Notes: generated by a model from the letters alone, not told the origin. Shown: positions 41,040 to 50,258, counted from the first letter of the stretch. The stretch: 64,000 bases of DNA from 1-14-0-10-37-14 sp037130845 (GCA_037130845.1 JBAXSE010000001.1:54733-118732), one strand, 5' to 3'. Made by a program: numbers and translations.

Positions 41040-41969
41040 TTAGAGGGTTAACAAATACAAGCTTAAGCCGACGAATAAGACTGCCAGTATTTTCTGGACT
41101 ATGATGCCGCGGGAAATTTTTTCTTTAATCACTCTAGGATAGAAGACGGACAGGATAGCGCCAAAGACGATCAATAAGGAATATTGTACGCCTTGCAGAG
41201 CGGTAACGATAGCGACTGATCCAAGAGATAATGCATAGTTTTGCATAGAAAAACCTATAGATGAGGCGAGCTGATTGCCGAAAAAGATGCCGGCTTTGCG
41301 GCCGCGGAGCTTGGCTATATTTTTGAATATTTCGCGGCGGACCGATGGAATCAATAGCATGACCAAGGCGGCCAAGGCTGAGCCGAGGCGCAGCCAGATA
41401 AATCCCGATATAAAATTCTCGGTTTGATAAACCATTTTGCTGCCGATAAAGAAAATAGCAAAGAGCATGCCGGCTGCAACAGCCTCGAAGATGCCGATAG
41501 CCGCGTCGCTTTTGTGGCCAATCCAGCTAAAGGCCCGTTTGAGCCAGTTTTCTTTGGCCGGCAGCCAGATAATCAGGCAGATGGCGATGATTAAGCCGGC
41601 TAAAGCCAGCCATTGGAAATAAGTAAATTTTTCGCCCAAAAAAGAAATGGAAAATAGCAAGGTAAAGAGCGGCACCGAACCGCCGACCAGTACGGCCACG
41701 CGTGATGGTTCGCCGTTTTTGAGCGCTTCGTACATCAATAGCAAGGCCAGGGGAAAGATAGCGCCGACCAGAAAGTTGACCAGTAATAATTGCCAACCGG
41801 GCCAGAGAGCATAGAAGGGCGCGATAAAAATGACGATGCCGCCGGCGATGCTGACCAAAAAGGTATAAGCCTTGCTGGAAGGCAGGGCTTTTTCTAACAA
41901 AAATTTGTCAGCTAGGCTAACAGCTGCCAACAGAGCGTAGGCAAAGACTGCGAGTAGTATCCAATTCAT
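41040..41969 (-). CDS. EamA/DMT-family transporter
   Basis: The 309-residue protein has about ten membrane helices arranged as two EamA repeats of five. Features of the family include PLFTLLFSISFLGEKFTYFQ at the end of the first repeat and GVQYSLLIVFGAILS in the second. The substrate is not predictable; family members move small metabolites, sometimes sugars. It ends 1 base before the glycosidase start codon and begins 8 bases after the glycosyltransferase-like gene, so the three genes form one operon. Confidence 0.88.
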   Translation of the reverse strand: MNWILLAVFAYALLAAVSLADKFLLEKALPSSKAYTFLVSIAGGIVIFIAPFYALWPGWQLLLVNFLVGAIFPLALLLMYEALKNGEPSRVAVLVGGSVPLFTLLFSISFLGEKFTYFQWLALAGLIIAICLIIWLPAKENWLKRAFSWIGHKSDAAIGIFEAVAAGMLFAIFFIGSKMVYQTENFISGFIWLRLGSALAALVMLLIPSVRREIFKNIAKLRGRKAGIFFGNQLASSIGFSMQNYALSLGSVAIVTALQGVQYSLLIVFGAILSVFYPRVIKEKISRGIIVQKILAVLFVGLSLYLLTL

Positions 41970-41977
41970 AATTACAA

Positions 41978-43243
41978 TTAACGGGCTTCTTTGATGATGT
42001 TTTCGATATTATAGGCGCCCATGGTTTCGGCTTCTCGATAGCCCAAGAAAGCGGCTCGCGCGAAACGGCCATCGTGCAGCATGTCCCGCAGCCATTCATG
42101 GGTGTATTTGAAGTTAAGGGCATCGATGCCGGCGCCGATAGAGAGCAGCCAATCGCGGTTGGCGATTTCTTGGGCGCCGACCGGTTCGGTCATTAATATC
42201 GGCAAGCCCAACCCGGCAAAGAAAGACAATTCTGATGGCTTGGTGATTAGAATATCGACGTTGCGTAATGTCTTGTTAAAAAGGGTGAAGTATTCGTCTT
42301 TGGTGGGGGCATAAAGGACTTCGACATTCGGAACGCGCAAGTTATTGATGCTGCTGCGGAAGATCTTGGCCACTTCGGCGCGGACGCCAGCTGATAGAAT
42401 TATTTTGTAGCGATTTTTACGCAGGTCGTTCTTGAGGCTGATCAGCATCTTGACTGCCAATTCGGCTTGAGCGCCAGCGCCGCCGACGGCAAATATCAAT
42501 GTAATCGGACCTTTGCTGCGCTTGGCATCGGCTTCCGGCAATTCATAGCTGATATCGGGGCGCCACTTGTCCTTAAAGGCGCCGCTGACATCCAATTTGC
42601 GGAGGCGGACGGCTAAATCTTTTTTAAGAATTGTTTTGTCGGGGCCGCCGATGTTCTCGGTCGGCAAAGGGAAGCCGGTAATCTTGATACGGTCTTCCTT
42701 GACGCCATACATAGTGAGACGTTTGGCGGCGCGGGCGGTAGTAGCCAGATAAATGGCTTTGGATTTCTTGGGGTGGATAGGCGCCCAGAAGCGGCTGATA
42801 TCGGCATCGCAAACAACGCAATAAAGAGGCTGATTGAACTTGTAATATTCGGCAAAGTAGACCGGCACAGGGAAAGTGCTGACAAGAGGCAGATTGCTTT
42901 TTTTGAGTCGGTTAATCAGATTGCGGCCCATGCCCTTTTTGACTTTGTCAAAAAAGAAAGAAAGCTGGGCAGTGCGCGCGCTAAGATCACGGCGTGGATA
43001 AAAATTGGGGATATCTTGGAAGAGGTCCATGACGCTAAAAATCGCCATGCCTAAGATGGGCACCTTTTTTAGAGCGGAAATCTTTTCGTAAACGCCGGTC
43101 TGCGTCTTCCAGCTGGCCTTTTCGGCCTTGCTGATGCCCGGATAATTGTTGGCATTGATGACTTCGCCGCCGCTTAGGAATTTAAGAGCGTGCGCCGCCC
43201 GTTGGTGGCCGTAGCCCATGTCGACCGCGACCAGTTGTGCCAT
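41978..43243 (-). CDS. GT-B glycosyltransferase-like protein (MurG/MGDG-synthase-like)
   Basis: A 421-residue protein. The start MAQLVAVDMGYGHQRAAHAL resembles the N-terminal Rossmann loop (GxGHxxAA) of GT28 enzymes such as MurG and MGDG synthases. IKITGFPL and a C-terminal nucleotide-sugar-binding part (ITKPSELSFFAGLGLPILM) follow in the expected order. The start at 43243 is preferred over the ATG at 43258 because GGAGG lies between them at the right spacing. The acceptor and donor are unknown. It is the first gene of the operon. Confidence 0.7.
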   Translation of the reverse strand: MAQLVAVDMGYGHQRAAHALKFLSGGEVINANNYPGISKAEKASWKTQTGVYEKISALKKVPILGMAIFSVMDLFQDIPNFYPRRDLSARTAQLSFFFDKVKKGMGRNLINRLKKSNLPLVSTFPVPVYFAEYYKFNQPLYCVVCDADISRFWAPIHPKKSKAIYLATTARAAKRLTMYGVKEDRIKITGFPLPTENIGGPDKTILKKDLAVRLRKLDVSGAFKDKWRPDISYELPEADAKRSKGPITLIFAVGGAGAQAELAVKMLISLKNDLRKNRYKIILSAGVRAEVAKIFRSSINNLRVPNVEVLYAPTKDEYFTLFNKTLRNVDILITKPSELSFFAGLGLPILMTEPVGAQEIANRDWLLSIGAGIDALNFKYTHEWLRDMLHDGRFARAAFLGYREAETMGAYNIENIIKEAR

Positions 43244-43258
43244 TTTTTGTTCCTCCAT

Positions 43259-43588
43259 AGTAGGGGTATTATAACATATATCGACTGGAGTACCAAGTGA
43301 TAAATTTTTAATTTTTAATTTTTAATTTTTTACTGTCTGTTGCTGGTATTCCAGCTTACAGACAGTTATCCCGTCCTTTTCATATCTTAATTTGCGGGGA
43401 TAAATAATTTTTAATTTTTGGGGAATTCAATAGTTCTTGAAACATTTAAATTTGAGTTGATTATTATATTAATACTAGGGAATATTTATACACAGCATTT
43501 TTTGACTTATGGTTATATTTGGCTTAGTATGTACGGTAAGTAGTTTGTTATTCATGCTTTCAGCAAAAATTGATATTGTTTCTATTTC
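43259..43588. other. A+T-rich intergenic stretch with tandem TTAATTTT units and a hairpin
   Basis: Tandem TTTTTAA units fill 43303-43331. A hairpin follows: ACTGTCTGT (43332-43340) with ACAGACAGT (43358-43366), and an inner GCTGG/CCAGC. No gene, promoter of good quality or RNA was recognised in the rest. Confidence 0.5.
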
Positions 43589-43691
43589 TTGTGTTATTCC
43601 CGCCCGCTAAAGGACGGGCAGACTTCGGCGGGAATCTAATCATTGGTGATATGTAACGACGTAGATTCCCGCCTTCGCGGGAATGACACAA
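43589..43691. repeat. MITE-like element with 15-bp terminal inverted repeats
   Basis: The element starts TTGTGTTATTCCCGC and ends GCGGGAATGACACAA, an inverted repeat with one mismatch over 15 bp. Inner GGCGGGAATCTA and TAGATTCCCGCC are also complementary, so the 103-bp unit folds into two hairpins. It resembles family B in design but not in sequence; only one copy is in the window. Confidence 0.7.
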
Positions 43692-43798
43692 GAGAACCGG
43701 AATGTCGGTTATTTAGAATATTGTGAATGACTAGATGAATGGCAAATCAGTTAGTTATACGCCAAAGCTGTGTTAATAAGGTGGTGCGTATCTAGGAG

Positions 43799-43819
43799 AT
43801 CTCCGGGAGTACCGGAGAT
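43799..43819 (+). promoter_or_regulatory. Hairpin containing the likely ribosome site of the helicase gene
   Basis: ATCTCCGG (43799-43806) pairs with CCGGAGAT (43812-43819), loop GAGTA. GGAG, the only Shine-Dalgarno-like sequence before the ATG at 43831, lies inside the 3' arm and could be masked. Related hairpins (CTCCGG-TACTC-CCGGAG) occur near 55272-55292 and before 55392. Confidence 0.5.
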
Positions 43820-43830
43820 TAATATTAATT

Positions 43831-46737
43831 ATGAGTAAATATTTGGAAGGGTTAAATCAGGCGCAGCAGCGGGCGGTCCAGCATGGGGACGGGCCGATGT
43901 TAATCGTGGCCGGCGCCGGTACGGGCAAGACCACCGTGTTGATTAATCGCTTGGCTTACCTGATTGAACAGGGCGTGCCGGCCGAACAGATTTTGCTGGT
44001 CACTTTTACCGATAAGGCGGCGGGCGAGCTAACCGAGCGCGCCGACGAGTTGCTGCCCTACGGCTACTTTGATCACTGGATTGAGACTTTTCATAGTTTG
44101 TCCTCGCGATTGCTCAAGATTTATGGTTTAGAGATAGGCGTGCCGACGGATTTCAAGACTATTACCACGGTCGAGGCTTGGATGCTGATTAAGCGCAATA
44201 TCGCTAGGTTTAACTTGAAATATTTCCGTCCTTTGGGCGCGCCGGATAAATACATCAGCGATCTGGTAGCTCACTTCAGCAAGCTTAAAGACCAGAATAT
44301 CTGGCCGGAGGAATATCTCGATTATGTGGCAGGCTTGAAAAAAGCAAACAGCGCTCAATCAACGGGCGATGAGGCCGAGGCTTTGGATGTGGCCCGCTTA
44401 TCCGAATTAGCCGAGGCTTATCATGTTTATAATCAACTGTTGCTGGAACGCAAGCTGTTGGATTTCGGCGACCAGATAAATTATTGCGTCAAATTGCTCA
44501 AAGAACGGCCGAATGTCGCTCGGATCCTGCAGCGCCAATTCCGCTATATTATGGTGGACGAATTCCAGGATACCAATCTGGCTCAATATGAATTAATCAA
44601 GCTTTTGGCCCAGCCGGACAACAATCTAGTGGCAGTCGGAGACGACGACCAAGCTATTTATAAATTTAGGGGAGCATCATTGTCAAATATTCTGCAATTC
44701 AAAGACGACTTTCCGCAGGCAGTCGATTTAGTGCTCACGGATAACTATCGTTCGGGTCAGGCGGTCCTGGATAAGTCGTATAATCTGATAATCAATAATA
44801 ATCCCAATCGTTTGGAGGTGCGTTTGGGTCTGGATAAAAAGCTGCGCGCCGGCAAAGATCTTAAGGCGGGAGTGGAGCACTGGAGCCTGGTGGATGAACC
44901 GGCGGAAACGCAGGCAGTGGTCGGCCGTATTGGCGAATTGCACGAGGCCGCCTTGGCCGACTGGGCTGATATCGCTATCCTGACTCGCTCTAATCGTGAC
45001 GCCGATCGTTTTGTCAAAGAATTAGAGTCGCGCGGCATTCCGGCTCATTTTATGTCGCGCAAAGGGCTATATCTCAAGCCGGTGATTGTGGATACTTTGG
45101 CCTTTTGTAAACTATTGGATAACTACCATGAGTCTTCGGCGCTTTTTCGCGTATTATCAACGCCGGCTTTCCGTATGCCTCATGACGATTTGATGGAACT
45201 GTCGCGCCAGGCGCGGCATAACAACCGTTCGCTGTATGATTCTTTGCGTCTGGCTGATACTATGCCGGAAGTTTCGGGTATCGGTCAGGCGGCAGCCGGC
45301 AAACTGGTAGCGATGATTGTCCGTCTTTCAGGGCTGGCCAAGACCGCATCGGCCACCAAAGTGATTGCGACCATCGTGCGCGACATTCTAGCAAGCTATC
45401 TGGACCGCGATCGCCAAGTGGAGGAATACCGCTTTTTGGAACAGCTCTACCGCAAGGCTTTGTCCTTGGAAACCGTGATGCCCGAGGCTAAGCTCAAGGA
45501 TTTTGTGGAATATCTGGAAATGGAAATGGATGCGGGCGAAACGGGATCTCTGCCTAGCTTTAATGAGGATTCGGACACGGTCAAAGTGGCGACTATCCAT
45601 TCGGCCAAAGGACTGGAATTCAAATATGTCTTTGTTGTGTCAATGGTGGAGGAGCGTTTCCCTTCGCGCAACCAAGGGGGCGGCCTGCCGATCCCTGATG
45701 GCATGGTCAAGGACAAGAATGCTGAAGGCGGCAGCCATCTGGAAGAAGAACGCCGTCTGTGTTATGTGGCTATGACTCGCGCCAAGCTTGGTTTGTATTT
45801 GACCGGCTTCCGCGATTCGGGTGGAGTGCGCAAAAAAAAGCCGTCGCGGTTTATCGCCGAAATCGGCGTGTCGACTTTGGCGGATGACATTGCTGTTTCG
45901 GACGGTGAATTGGGCAAGGCGGTCAAGCGTTTGGACGAGCCGGAACCGGCCAAAACTTTCTATCTGTTGCCCGAGAAATTTTCTTTCTCACAATTGGAGG
46001 CTTATGATAATTGTCCGTTGCAATATAAATTTGCGCATATACTCAAGATACCGGCCGAAGACAAGCCAAATCTGGTTTTTGGGCGGGTTATCCATGCCGT
46101 GTTGCATGATTTATTGGCGCCGCTAATCCCGTCGGTTGTTGCGCCGACAGATTTGTTCGACATTGCGCCCCAGGCAGCCTCGGCCTTAACCGAAGAAAGG
46201 CTGTGGGAGCTCTTTGATCGCCATTGGACGGATATCGGCTACCAGAGCCAGGAGCAAGCAGCGGAATTCAAGGCCTCGGCGCGAGTAATGTTACTAAAAA
46301 TATTTAATCTCACTTTAGAAAACAAACAGTTGCAAATCTATGCTTTGGAACGTCCTTTTTCTTTCAAGGTGGGGGATTATTGGCTCAAGGGTTCGATTGA
46401 TCGCATCGATCGTAAGCCGGATGGCAGCCTGATGATTATCGACTATAAAACCGGACAGCCGAAGAACAAATTGGAATACAGGCAGAAGCGGCAATTATTG
46501 ATTTATCAATTAGCCTTAGAGGAATTGACCGGGCTGAAAGTATCTTCTTTGGCTTTCTACTATATGGAAAGCGGGGAGCTATTGGAGTTTACGGCCAAGG
46601 AAAGCGACTTAGCCAAGGTGCAGAATGAAATCGCCGAAACGATCAAGTCGATTGTCAGCCTGGACTTTACCGCTACTCCGACGGAGCTGTGCAAATATTG
46701 CGACTTCCGCGGCATTTGCGAATTCCGACGGCTGTAG
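43831..46737 (+). CDS. UvrD/PcrA-type helicase with C-terminal AddB/Cas4-like nuclease domain
   Basis: The 968-residue protein combines a superfamily 1A helicase (Walker A AGAGTGKT, residues 27-34; VDEFQDTN; GDDDQAIYKFRGA; TIHSAKGLEF) with a RecB-type nuclease at the C-terminus (MIIDYKTGQ; D871 and K873). Four cysteines, C728, C954, C957 and C963, are placed like the Fe-S ligands of AddB. One chain therefore carries the functions usually split between AddA and AddB. It could process double-strand breaks for recombination. No separate addA, addB or recBCD genes are in the window. Confidence 0.9.
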   Translation: MSKYLEGLNQAQQRAVQHGDGPMLIVAGAGTGKTTVLINRLAYLIEQGVPAEQILLVTFTDKAAGELTERADELLPYGYFDHWIETFHSLSSRLLKIYGLEIGVPTDFKTITTVEAWMLIKRNIARFNLKYFRPLGAPDKYISDLVAHFSKLKDQNIWPEEYLDYVAGLKKANSAQSTGDEAEALDVARLSELAEAYHVYNQLLLERKLLDFGDQINYCVKLLKERPNVARILQRQFRYIMVDEFQDTNLAQYELIKLLAQPDNNLVAVGDDDQAIYKFRGASLSNILQFKDDFPQAVDLVLTDNYRSGQAVLDKSYNLIINNNPNRLEVRLGLDKKLRAGKDLKAGVEHWSLVDEPAETQAVVGRIGELHEAALADWADIAILTRSNRDADRFVKELESRGIPAHFMSRKGLYLKPVIVDTLAFCKLLDNYHESSALFRVLSTPAFRMPHDDLMELSRQARHNNRSLYDSLRLADTMPEVSGIGQAAAGKLVAMIVRLSGLAKTASATKVIATIVRDILASYLDRDRQVEEYRFLEQLYRKALSLETVMPEAKLKDFVEYLEMEMDAGETGSLPSFNEDSDTVKVATIHSAKGLEFKYVFVVSMVEERFPSRNQGGGLPIPDGMVKDKNAEGGSHLEEERRLCYVAMTRAKLGLYLTGFRDSGGVRKKKPSRFIAEIGVSTLADDIAVSDGELGKAVKRLDEPEPAKTFYLLPEKFSFSQLEAYDNCPLQYKFAHILKIPAEDKPNLVFGRVIHAVLHDLLAPLIPSVVAPTDLFDIAPQAASALTEERLWELFDRHWTDIGYQSQEQAAEFKASARVMLLKIFNLTLENKQLQIYALERPFSFKVGDYWLKGSIDRIDRKPDGSLMIIDYKTGQPKNKLEYRQKRQLLIYQLALEELTGLKVSSLAFYYMESGELLEFTAKESDLAKVQNEIAETIKSIVSLDFTATPTELCKYCDFRGICEFRRL

Positions 46738-46767
46738 TTTTTTCCAAAAATTTGTTATACTTGATTT

Positions 46768-47151
46768 ATGAAATTAGCAAATTATATAAGCCTGATGGTG
46801 ATAGCCACTTTAGTGGCGGGCGCTTCATTATTTGTGGCTGCCGGCGTAGTGGATCCCGAGAAAACAAATTGGCTGGGATTCGCCTTGGTCTATTGCTCTT
46901 TATTTGCCGTGGTGGCAGGGTTGGCTTCGATAGTCGGTTTTGCCGTCCGTTTCGGCATGCTGCGGCATCAGCTGGCCATCCAAGCTGTGGTAGTCAGCTT
47001 TCGCCAAGCCTTTTTGTTGGCATTGTTGGTGATTGCCGTTTTCTATCTGTTTGCTAACAATCTATTCTCGTGGCTTAATTTAATTGCCTTGGTTATCGGT
47101 TTTACCGGACTGGAGTTTTTCCTGTTAAGCCTTACGAATAAAGAAGAATAA
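46768..47151 (+). CDS. Small multi-pass membrane protein
   Basis: A 127-residue protein with four membrane helices (about 5-27, 36-60, 75-95, 100-120). It begins 30 bases after the helicase gene and ends 1 base before the next gene. No functional motif was recognised. Confidence 0.7.
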   Translation: MKLANYISLMVIATLVAGASLFVAAGVVDPEKTNWLGFALVYCSLFAVVAGLASIVGFAVRFGMLRHQLAIQAVVVSFRQAFLLALLVIAVFYLFANNLFSWLNLIALVIGFTGLEFFLLSLTNKEE

Positions 47152-47152
47152 T

Positions 47153-47572
47153 ATGTTTGATAAAATAAAAGCGTGGTTCAACCGAAATGATAAGGCGGAA
47201 GTAGAAGAAGCCTTGAATCCTCATGTCGTCAGCAAGTTCGCCGGCGTGGTGGTGGGGGAGGTGTTGGAGGTATTGCCGCATCCTGATGCTGATCGCCTGC
47301 GTTTGGCCAAGGTTAATATCGGCGACAAGGTGCTGGATATCGTTTGCGGCGCGCCTAATCTGGCGGCCGGGCAGAAAGTGCCGACTGCCTTGGTGGGAGC
47401 TAAGCTGCCCAACGGCATGGAAATCAAAGAAGCGAAAATCCGCGGCAAAGAGTCCTTCGGCATGCTGTGTGCGGCTGATGAATTGGGCGTCGGCGATGAT
47501 CACGCCGGCATTATAGTATTGGACCCATCGGCCAAAGTCGGTGCCGACATCGATCAATATTTGAAAAAATAA
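47153..47572 (+). CDS. Stand-alone tRNA-binding domain protein (EMAP/PheT-N type)
   Basis: A 139-residue OB-fold protein with the PheT/MetG-C/Trbp111-type signatures: VGEVLEVLPHPDADRLRLAK, IVCGAPNLAAGQKVP, and then IRGKESFGMLCAADELGVG. Such domains bind tRNA and may help a synthetase, or act as stand-alone chaperones. The sequence is closest by eye to the N-terminal domain of phenylalanyl-tRNA synthetase beta, but no PheT body follows. An N-terminal ~25-residue amphipathic helix is extra. It is coupled to the membrane protein gene by a 1-base gap. Confidence 0.85.
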   Translation: MFDKIKAWFNRNDKAEVEEALNPHVVSKFAGVVVGEVLEVLPHPDADRLRLAKVNIGDKVLDIVCGAPNLAAGQKVPTALVGAKLPNGMEIKEAKIRGKESFGMLCAADELGVGDDHAGIIVLDPSAKVGADIDQYLKK

Positions 47573-47589
47573 TAGTAATTTATAATAAT

Positions 47590-47952
47590 ATGTTCATTTT
47601 TGACCACGCCAAAGATATTTGGTATCTGGTGATATCGCTCTGCGCCATTACCTTTTCTTGTTTTGCCGTCATCTTTTTGTATTACCTGGTGCGGGCGGCC
47701 AAAAAAGTAGACCAGGCTGCCAGCGTAGTCAAGCGCCAAGTCGAGTCTTTGGAAGAAATGGTTGATGGTTTCCGCAGTAAGATTATGTCTTATGTCTCCT
47801 ATGCGGCAGTGGCCGCCCATATGGCCAAGAAAATGGCAGATTTCCTAAAGGCCGATGGTTTTCATTTTGGCGGAGAAAAAAAAGCGTCTAAAGGCGGTAA
47901 AAAGCGCTCCAGGCGCGATCCGGCTGATGATTTTATGCAGGAAGAATTATAG
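47590..47952 (+). CDS. Single-pass membrane protein with coiled coil
   Basis: A 120-residue protein with one membrane helix (about 10-32) followed by a helix with coiled-coil character (about 35-70) and a basic tail (KKASKGGKKRSRRD). It lies 17 bases after the tRNA-binding-domain gene. The layout recalls DUF948/YtxH-like proteins, but no match was confirmed. Confidence 0.6.
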   Translation: MFIFDHAKDIWYLVISLCAITFSCFAVIFLYYLVRAAKKVDQAASVVKRQVESLEEMVDGFRSKIMSYVSYAAVAAHMAKKMADFLKADGFHFGGEKKASKGGKKRSRRDPADDFMQEEL

Positions 47953-48043
47953 AATTTCTTTAATATTAGGACAATTTTGTTTTTGGGCCGTTGACTATGG
48001 GCGCTTTAGATGATAAAATTTAAAGCGCTTATTATTTTTCAAA

Positions 48044-49411
48044 ATGAAAAGATTGGCCAAAATTTTAATCAATATTGCCTTGTTTGTTTTTCAGGCATTT
48101 CGAATGGCGGGGTTAGGTCTAGCCGCTTTTTTTCGGTTTCTCGGCCGGATAGTTAGGCCGTTTTTGAAATTCTTCTATTATTTATTTATCTTGCCTGTTT
48201 ATCGTTTTTATTTGATTTTGTCCAAGCGGGCGGGATTAAGCAAGGCTCGACGCCAGCATTTCTACTCTGTGTTGCTGGCCAACAAACGGTTAGTGCATGT
48301 CATAATCATGATTATGACGACGCTTTTGGTTTATCGGAATCTGACGGCATCCAAAAATGACTCATCCGCGGAAGAGGTGGTAGGCAGGACTATGTTGGCA
48401 AAGTTGGTTACCGACGAATTCGTGTCTTCTGACACATTGGTCGAGCAGACGAGGCAGGCGCCGGTCAAGCCAAATTACGGCTTTGCCGATGAGCGCATGG
48501 TAGCTAAACTTAAATCCGCTCCTTATACACTGGAAGAGTTTCCGGCTGACTTTGATTCCGAATTGGCCGGAGGCGCTCCGACGGGTATTACAACCGAACG
48601 CTCTATTCCGACGCGCTCTGAACCCATTGATTATGTAGTGCAGGCTGGAGATACTTTGAGCACTATTGCCCGTAAATTTGCCATTAGCGTCGGTACGGTT
48701 TTGTGGGAGAATAAGCTGGCCGCTAACAGCTATATCCGTCCGGGCGATAAGCTGACAATTTTGCCGGCTACAGGCGTGATGCATAGCGTTAAGCGCGGCG
48801 AAAGCATCAAGTCGATTGTCGCCAAATATGATATTTCATTGGATGAGTTGCTTAGCGTTAATCGCTTGGCTTCTGACGCCAAGGTCAAGATTGGCCAGAG
48901 GTTAATGATTCCTGGCGGCGAGCCTTTGGACAATGGCACGGCCGTGGCAACTCGTCCTCGTACGACAACTCCTGTGCGCAACACCTCCGGTAATTACGCG
49001 CCGGCGCGGACAGTGGCCGCACAAGCCTCTGCCCATCCTATGGCTGGGACAAAGCTCAATTGGCCGACCGAGGGTTTCCGTATTACTCAGTATTATTCGT
49101 GGGCGCATAATGGTTTGGATATTGCCAACAAAGTCGGTACGCCTATCTATGCCGCTGCCGCCGGAACGGTGGAAACAGCCGGCTGGAATAATGGCGGATA
49201 CGGCAATCAGATTGTCATTAATCATGGCGGAGGCATGAAGACCCGTTATGGCCACATGTCGGCGTTGTCTGTCCATGTGGGCGATACTGTGACCAAGGGC
49301 CAGTATATCGGCGCGATGGGTTCGACCGGCCACTCGACCGGCCCGCATGTCCACTTCGAAGTGATGATTAATGGACGCCGCTACAATCCTTTGAATTATG
49401 TAGCATATTAG
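48044..49411 (+). CDS. LysM-M23 peptidoglycan endopeptidase
   Basis: The 455-residue protein has a long hydrophobic N-terminal region (about 5-60) and a membrane helix (about 85-105) that tether it to the membrane. Two LysM repeats follow (about 195-240, YVVQAGDTLSTIARKF, and about 245-290, HSVKRGESIKSIVAKY), then an M23 metallopeptidase domain with H-N-G-L-D (zinc ligands H and D) and GPHVHFEV (third ligand). It should cut cross-links in peptidoglycan and take part in wall remodelling or division. It is transcribed separately, 91 bases after the previous gene. Confidence 0.92.
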   Translation: MKRLAKILINIALFVFQAFRMAGLGLAAFFRFLGRIVRPFLKFFYYLFILPVYRFYLILSKRAGLSKARRQHFYSVLLANKRLVHVIIMIMTTLLVYRNLTASKNDSSAEEVVGRTMLAKLVTDEFVSSDTLVEQTRQAPVKPNYGFADERMVAKLKSAPYTLEEFPADFDSELAGGAPTGITTERSIPTRSEPIDYVVQAGDTLSTIARKFAISVGTVLWENKLAANSYIRPGDKLTILPATGVMHSVKRGESIKSIVAKYDISLDELLSVNRLASDAKVKIGQRLMIPGGEPLDNGTAVATRPRTTTPVRNTSGNYAPARTVAAQASAHPMAGTKLNWPTEGFRITQYYSWAHNGLDIANKVGTPIYAAAAGTVETAGWNNGGYGNQIVINHGGGMKTRYGHMSALSVHVGDTVTKGQYIGAMGSTGHSTGPHVHFEVMINGRRYNPLNYVAY

Positions 49412-49467
49412 AGCAGGTTGCGCAGCCGCTTGCTTTGAGTTAGAATTGATAAAACAATATTAAACTT

Positions 49468-49764
49468 ATGAAAATCATATCCAATCTGATCTTTGGCATC
49501 ATTATCCTATTGATGGGCAGTTCTTTGATAATAAAAACTGAGTGGTTCTTGGAGAATTTTGGACGTATAGAATTTTTTGAAGCAAAGTTTGGTACAGCTG
49601 GCGGTTCTCGTTTGGGTTATAAATTAGTCGGCATCATAATTCTTTTTATCGGGCTGCTAGTGGCAACCGGGCAAATCGGCGGCTTTGTTAATTGGGTTTT
49701 TTCTCCTTTGGTTAGGTTTGCGCAGCCGACATCCCTGACTCAGCCAGCGGTTCTGCCTCAATAA
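49468..49764 (+). CDS. Small two-helix membrane protein
   Basis: A 98-residue protein with helices at about 4-25 and 48-72 and a polar C-terminal tail (FAQPTSLTQPAVLPQ). No known domain recognised. It lies 56 bases after the LysM-M23 gene. Confidence 0.6.
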   Translation: MKIISNLIFGIIILLMGSSLIIKTEWFLENFGRIEFFEAKFGTAGGSRLGYKLVGIIILFIGLLVATGQIGGFVNWVFSPLVRFAQPTSLTQPAVLPQ

Positions 49765-49845
49765 CTTGACAATAAGTAGAATAATTTGTAATGTGCGCAT
49801 GCTCATATAACTATAGTTATATGTTGAGCAGGAAAATATATCTAT

Positions 49846-50112
49846 ATGGAAGGATATTTATATATTTTACAAAGTCGGAAAAATCTTAGATATTATATCG
49901 GCAGCACTACGGATGTGCAAAGACGGTTATCTGAACATAATACAGGCAGGAATCCATCAACCAAAAATCTACGGCCATTGATTGTAGTTTTTTTAAAGCA
50001 CTATGAAATCTTAAGAGAAGCAAGGCAGATAGAATACAAATTAAAAAAATTTAAAAGCAGGGATATAATTGAAAAGATAATAAAAGAAGGTGATATCAAA
50101 ATGGGCCCGTAG
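49846..50112 (+). CDS. GIY-YIG family nuclease-like protein overlapping tRNA-Ala
   Basis: The 88-residue single GIY-YIG domain has YLYILQSRKNLRYYIGSTTDV followed by the arginine in QRRLSEH, and E in ARQIEYKLKKFKSR. It is the same short subfamily as the 10483 gene. Its last ten bases, including the TAG stop (50110-50112), lie inside the tRNA-Ala gene that starts at 50103. The overlap and the repeats on the other side of the tRNA suggest an RNA-gene-associated selfish gene, although no intron or inserted target is seen. Confidence 0.85.
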   Translation: MEGYLYILQSRKNLRYYIGSTTDVQRRLSEHNTGRNPSTKNLRPLIVVFLKHYEILREARQIEYKLKKFKSRDIIEKIIKEGDIKMGP

Positions 50113-50178
50113 TTCATCTGGTAGAATGCCTGCTTTGCAAGCAGGAGGTAAGCGGTTCGAGTCCGCTCGGGTCCACCA
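50103..50178 (+). tRNA. tRNA-Ala (anticodon TGC)
   Basis: Acceptor GGGCCCG (50103-50109) pairs with CGGGTCC (50168-50174). The anticodon loop TTTGCAA gives TGC. The T arm is AGCGG-TTCGAGT-CCGCT. Discriminator A and CCA are encoded (50175-50178), unlike the two tRNAs at 10.7-11.0 kb. The 5' end overlaps the GIY-YIG stop. Confidence 0.94.
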
Positions 50179-50193
50179 CTTCGCCCTGTGAAG

Positions 50194-50258
50194 ACAGGGC
50201 TTCGCGGTGCACGCACCACTGCTACAATCATGGGTACAGGGCTTCGCGGTGCACGCAC
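50194..50258. repeat. 23-bp direct repeat after tRNA-Ala
   Basis: Two identical copies of a 23-mer starting ACAGGGCTTCGCGGTGCACG lie at 50194-50216 and 50236-50258. They follow the tRNA 3' end, as the 22-bp repeats at 10373-10427 follow the tmRNA. Confidence 0.8.
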
